From Chlamydiota bacterium (lineage in GTDB: Bacteria; Auribacterota; UBA3054; B51-G9): a stretch of 6,159 nt of DNA. How positions within the stretch are numbered: the stretch's first letter is position 1; the number at the start of each line of letters is the position of its first letter. A program made the translations under genes and the position numbers. The notes beneath the pieces are model-generated. The model saw only the letters and a list, made by a program, of their open reading frames with translations. It did not search any database and was not told where the DNA came from. Positions 5,254 through 6,159 of the stretch are shown one piece after another. The DNA is taken from contig JAUVKG010000180.1 in assembly GCA_030596365.1 (NCBI GenBank), positions 1 to 6,159 on the forward strand, read 5' to 3'.

Positions 5254-6159
5254 ATGAGTAAAAAACCTGCAACAAAAAAATCAAAAAAAAATATCGCTAT
5301 CGGCGGTCCAAAGAAAGCAAAACCAGCCGATATAACACTCTTTACCAGACAGTTGGCAACTCTGCTTGATGCAGGTCTGCCGCTTGTCAGAAGTATTAGA
5401 ATCCTTCAGGATCAACAGTCCGACGGCAGCCAGTTGAAAATAGTTCTCCGGGATGTCGCCTCCAGTGTTGAAGGTGGCAAAACTTTCTCGGATTCCCTTT
5501 CGAAATATCCGAAAGTTTTCGACGGCCTGTTTGTCAATATGGTACGAGCCGGTGAAGCGGGTGGTGTTTTGGAAACGATTTTAAATCGTCTTGCTGATTT
5601 TTCTGAGAAATCGGAAAAGCTCAAGAAGAAAGTTAAATCAGCAATGACTTATCCGGCGGTTGTATTAAGTATTGCCGGTATCGTTGTTGTTTTCCTTTTA
5701 ACATTTGTAGTTCCGAGATTCCAAAGTATGTTTTCTCAACAGGGGAAAGAACTTCCGGTTATCACTCAAACTCTTATTGATATTTCAAACGCAATGAAAG
5801 GATTTGTAATGCTCGAGAATCCTATCGTTACAATCGTTGGTGTCGGTGTTATTATTGGAGCAATTGCCGGTATCAAATTCCTCCTTAAAACTAAAGGTGG
5901 TAAATATACGATTGACTCTTTTAAAATTAATGCTCCGATCTTTGGAGAATTAGTGAAAAAAGTTATCGTAGCTCGATTTACAAGAACTCTTGGTACTTTA
6001 ATCGCGTCAGGCGTTCCGATTCTACAGGCTTTAGATATTGTTGGCGATGCCGTTGGTAATGCTGTTGTGGCTAAAGCTATTGACAGTGTTCATGCTTCGA
6101 TTAAAGAAGGTGAATCTATTGTTGCACCGCTTCGCGAAAGTGGAATCTTCGACCCTATG
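5254..6159 (+). CDS. pilC: PilC/GspF-family inner-membrane platform protein (3' end outside window)
   Basis: PilC/GspF proteins sit in the inner membrane, where the cytoplasmic ATPase contacts them to move pilins into the fibre. An open frame of 302 codons runs off the right edge; the family is usually about 400 residues, so roughly the last quarter is missing. Residues 1-25 are lysine-rich (nine Lys in 23), then the first GspF domain begins at LFTRQLATLLDAGLPLV (29-45) and includes the conserved MVRAGEAGG (96-104). A first membrane segment spans about 135-153, ending in VVPRF, and a second about 190-210. The second GspF domain opens with FTRTLGTLIASGVPILQAL (242-260), repeating the motif of the first, as expected of this duplicated-domain family. 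The start is supported by AAGGA seven bases upstream. It follows the copy 2 ATPase by 15 bases, with no retraction ATPase gene between them, which indicates an assembly operon. Confidence 0.93.
   Translation, partial: MSKKPATKKSKKNIAIGGPKKAKPADITLFTRQLATLLDAGLPLVRSIRILQDQQSDGSQLKIVLRDVASSVEGGKTFSDSLSKYPKVFDGLFVNMVRAGEAGGVLETILNRLADFSEKSEKLKKKVKSAMTYPAVVLSIAGIVVVFLLTFVVPRFQSMFSQQGKELPVITQTLIDISNAMKGFVMLENPIVTIVGVGVIIGAIAGIKFLLKTKGGKYTIDSFKINAPIFGELVKKVIVARFTRTLGTLIASGVPILQALDIVGDAVGNAVVAKAIDSVHASIKEGESIVAPLRESGIFDPM

Overview
The window is an AT-rich bacterial stretch with every gene on the + strand and almost no empty space. The largest gap is 96 bases. It joins two functional blocks: a ribosome/tRNA-modification cluster (rpsP, trmD, rplS; about 179-1702) and the beginning of a type IV pilus or type II secretion-like assembly operon (two tandem PilB/GspE-type ATPases, then PilC/GspF; 1799 to the right edge). 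The left edge cuts the tail of a gene that looks like a sugar-phosphate isomerase/epimerase-type TIM barrel.

Layout: 1-153, 3' end of the TIM-barrel-like gene. 179-571, ribosomal protein S16 with an unusually long tail that changes from basic to acidic. 604-1326, TrmD tRNA (guanine-N1)-methyltransferase. 1349-1702, ribosomal protein L19. 1703-1798, the only real intergenic region, with an all-A/T perfect hairpin and a weak promoter-like element. 1799-3514, first PilB-type ATPase, with substitutions around its active-site motifs. 3550-5238, second, fully canonical PilB-type ATPase. 5254 to the right edge, PilC inner-membrane platform protein, truncated by the window.

Organism (inference): rimM, which in many bacteria lies between rpsP and trmD, is absent, giving the compact order rpsP-trmD-rplS. 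From memory this order occurs in Chlamydia and relatives. Together with tandem PilB-like ATPases and the TrmD variant SNGAVAS, it makes a member of the PVC superphylum (Verrucomicrobiota/Lentisphaerota-like) my best guess. A Bacteroidota/Ignavibacteria-like lineage is the main alternative, also suggested by the near absence of Shine-Dalgarno sequences. No marker settles this.

How the genes work together: S16, TrmD and L19 serve the 30S subunit, tRNA position 37 and the 50S subunit, respectively. In the second block, cytoplasmic hexameric ATPases drive the PilC platform to add pilins to, or remove them from, a fibre. The notable point is the pair of ATPases: copy 2 keeps all consensus motifs, while copy 1 keeps Walker A and the catalytic glutamate but has lost several conserved acidic residues. 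This suggests a division of labour. I see no mobile element, CRISPR array, tRNA or rRNA here, and no wholly new system; the window is mostly recognisable core and pilus biology.
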